Source: Casp-actino8 sp964563545 (GTDB lineage: Bacteria > Actinomycetota > Acidimicrobiia > Acidimicrobiales > Ilumatobacteraceae). From it: a stretch of DNA of 32,302 nucleotides. Every line of letters begins with the position of its first letter. Position 1 is the first letter of the stretch. Of this stretch, positions 30,857 to 32,302 are shown piece by piece. Position numbers and translations under genes: made by a program. The stretch covers positions 1 through 32,302 of the forward strand of contig CAZLXB010000022.1 of assembly GCA_964563545.1 (NCBI GenBank). The letters run 5' to 3'. The notes below the pieces were generated by a model. The model had not been told where the DNA came from, ran no database searches, and was given only the letters and a program-made list of their open reading frames with translations.

Positions 30857-32302
30857 TCACATCATTCCGGGCATTCCGCCCATGCCACCCATGCCACCGC
30901 CACCGGCCGGCATAGCCGGCTTCTTCTCGGGCTTGTCGGCCACGAGACACTCGGTGGTGAGCACGAGAGCGGCGATCGACGCTGCGTTCTGCAACGCCGC
31001 GCGAGTCACCTTGGCGGGGTCGATGATGCCGGCCTTCACGAGGTCGACGTACTCGCCCGTTGCGGCGTTGAGTCCGACCGAACCCTTCTCGGCCTCCACT
31101 CGCTGAACGACGAGGGCTCCTTCGAGTCCGGCGTTGTCAGCGATGTTGCGAGCCGGAGCTTCGAGCGAATCCCACACCGTGCGGGCACCCGTGGCTTCAT
31201 CGCCGGTGAGCGAATCGAGCACCTTCTTGACCGACGCACGGGCCCGCAGAAGTGCGGTTCCGCCACCGGGCACGACGCCCTCTTCGATCGCCGCGCGAGT
31301 GGCCGATACGGCGTCCTCGATGCGGTGCTTCTTCTCCTTGAGTTCGACCTCGGTGGCCGCGCCGACCTTGATCACGGCCACACCGCCGGCCAACTTGGCC
31401 AGACGCTCCTGCAGCTTCTCGCGATCCCAGTCGGAGTCGGTGTTGTCGATCTCGGCCTTGATCTGGTTGATGCGGCCATCGACGTCGGCGCGGTCACCGG
31501 CGCCATCGACGATGGTCGTTTCATCCTTGGTCACGATGATGCGCTTGGGACGGCCGAGGAGATCGAGGGTGACGGTCTCGAGCTGGAGACCGACCTCCTC
31601 GCTCACGACCTGACCACCGGTGAGGACGGCCATATCCTGCAGCATCGCCTTGCGGCGATCGCCGAAGCCCGGCGCCTTCACGGCGACCGAGTTGAACGTT
31701 CCACGGATCTTGTTGACCACGAGGGTCGCCAACGCTTCACCTTCGATGTCTTCGGCGATGATCACGAGTGGCTTACCCGACTTCATCACGGCTTCGAGGG
31801 TCGGCAGGATCGCCTGAACGGTCGAGATCTTGGCGCCGTACAGAAGGATGTACGGATCGTCGAGGACGGCTTCCTGGCGCTCGGCATCGGTCACGAAGTA
31901 CGGCGACAAGTAGCCCTTGTCGAAGAGCATTCCCTCGGTGAAATCGAGCTCGATTCCAAAGGTGTTGCTCTCCTCCACCGTGACGACGCCGTCCTTGCCG
32001 ACCTTGTCGATCGCGTCGGCGATGACACCACCAATGGCGGCATCGGCCGCCGAGATGGTGGCCACGCTGGCGATCTCGGACTTGTCCTCGACCTTCTTGG
32101 CGAGATCCTTGATCGACTGCACCGCAGCGGCCACAGCCTTCTCGATGCCCTTCTTCAGACCCATCGGGTTGGCACCGGCGGTCACGTTGCGTAGACCGTT
32201 CGACACCATCGACTGCGCCAGAACCGTGGCGGTGGTGGTTCCGTCACCGGCGACGTCGTTCGTCTTGGTGGCGACCTCCTTCACCAACTGCGCGCCCATG
32301 TT
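30857..32302 (-). CDS. groEL: Chaperonin GroEL (5' end outside window)
   Basis: The 60-kDa chaperonin subunit, a two-ring ATP-driven folding chamber. About 482 residues are visible; the missing N-terminus (roughly 60) lies beyond the right edge. The ATP motif VAGDGTTTATVLA is near the visible start, the apical domain follows (AVKAPGFGDRRKAMLQDMAVLTGG), and the second nucleotide motif is GVVPGGGTALLRA. It ends in the Gly-Gly-Met tail (GGMGGMGGMPGMM) of canonical folding-type GroELs, unlike the His-rich tail of mycobacterial GroEL1. No groES is visible in the window. A strong hairpin terminator follows 21 bp after the stop. Confidence 0.98.
   Translation of the reverse strand, partial: NMGAQLVKEVATKTNDVAGDGTTTATVLAQSMVSNGLRNVTAGANPMGLKKGIEKAVAAAVQSIKDLAKKVEDKSEIASVATISAADAAIGGVIADAIDKVGKDGVVTVEESNTFGIELDFTEGMLFDKGYLSPYFVTDAERQEAVLDDPYILLYGAKISTVQAILPTLEAVMKSGKPLVIIAEDIEGEALATLVVNKIRGTFNSVAVKAPGFGDRRKAMLQDMAVLTGGQVVSEEVGLQLETVTLDLLGRPKRIIVTKDETTIVDGAGDRADVDGRINQIKAEIDNTDSDWDREKLQERLAKLAGGVAVIKVGAATEVELKEKKHRIEDAVSATRAAIEEGVVPGGGTALLRARASVKKVLDSLTGDEATGARTVWDSLEAPARNIADNAGLEGALVVQRVEAEKGSVGLNAATGEYVDLVKAGIIDPAKVTRAALQNAASIAALVLTTECLVADKPEKKPAMPAGGGGMGGMGGMPGMM

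Noticed and set aside
31325..32194. 289-codon plus-strand frame inside groEL
   Set aside because: Antisense to groEL codons; low-complexity Asp/Gly/Leu-rich translation with no start signal.
1..32302. Mobile elements, CRISPR arrays, tRNA genes, toxin-antitoxin or defence islands
   Set aside because: No direct-repeat array, transposase, integrase, tRNA cloverleaf or known defence motif was recognised by reading. Codon and base use look even across the window.

Overview
The window is chromosomal DNA of a high-GC actinobacterium. The best fit is the class Acidimicrobiia (Ilumatobacter-like); this is inferred from the high G+C, the actinobacterial LeuA/SerA/MurA types, the PASTA kinase-like protein, the MFE-2-like dehydrogenase and SCP2 protein, and the tight mosaic of short operons. 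No tRNA, rRNA, IS element, prophage, CRISPR array or integrase is visible, and no gap between genes exceeds about 150 bases. It looks like ordinary core genome with several less common genes set into it.

Layout. 1-3381: end of leuA (leucine synthesis), a small ferredoxin, pyrF, and serA converging from the other strand. 3535-5832: a GNAT-family protein fused by an ATGA overlap to an N-succinylamino acid racemase/o-succinylbenzoate synthase, then an SCP2 lipid-binding protein. 5822-8182: an SDR dehydrogenase and a DHA2-type drug exporter on the minus strand. 8266-10845: a PASTA-repeat membrane kinase homologue that has lost key catalytic residues, divergent from a small anchored extracytoplasmic protein. 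10846-14930: ligA, a short MetE-like zinc methyltransferase, and an unknown six-helix membrane protein. 14911-17183: cysteine desulfurase and MnmA, a tRNA 2-thiouridine pair. 17256-19449: a methyltransferase, GalT and an SRPBCC protein. 19495-21693: AzlD/AzlC amino-acid exporter, divergent from a GT4 glycosyltransferase. 21690-23917: NifU-like protein, MeaB GTPase and enoyl-CoA hydratase in one operon, plus a 43-residue membrane protein. 23940-26752: murA, divergent from an MFS transporter with a soluble N-terminal extension. 26758-29723: an S9 peptidase, an acidic protein made of two copies of one 50-residue unit, and a C-terminal J-domain protein. 29779-32302: glpX (gluconeogenic fructose bisphosphatase) and most of groEL, which ends in a strong terminator.

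Regulation. The most general signal is that at least a dozen genes have a TANNNT hexamer 6-10 bases before the start codon and mostly no ribosome binding site. This is the geometry of leaderless mRNAs, known to be common in actinobacteria. Genes inside operons instead have Shine-Dalgarno sequences or overlapping stop/start codons. The pattern also settles several start codons (S9 peptidase, cysteine desulfurase, PASTA protein, GT4).

No obvious new multi-gene defence or mobile system was found. The items most worth follow-up are the PASTA pseudokinase, the GNAT-racemase pair for D-amino acid handling, the duplicated acidic protein next to a J-domain protein, the short MetE-like enzyme, and a possible ten-codon leaderless leader ORF coupled to a small membrane protein.
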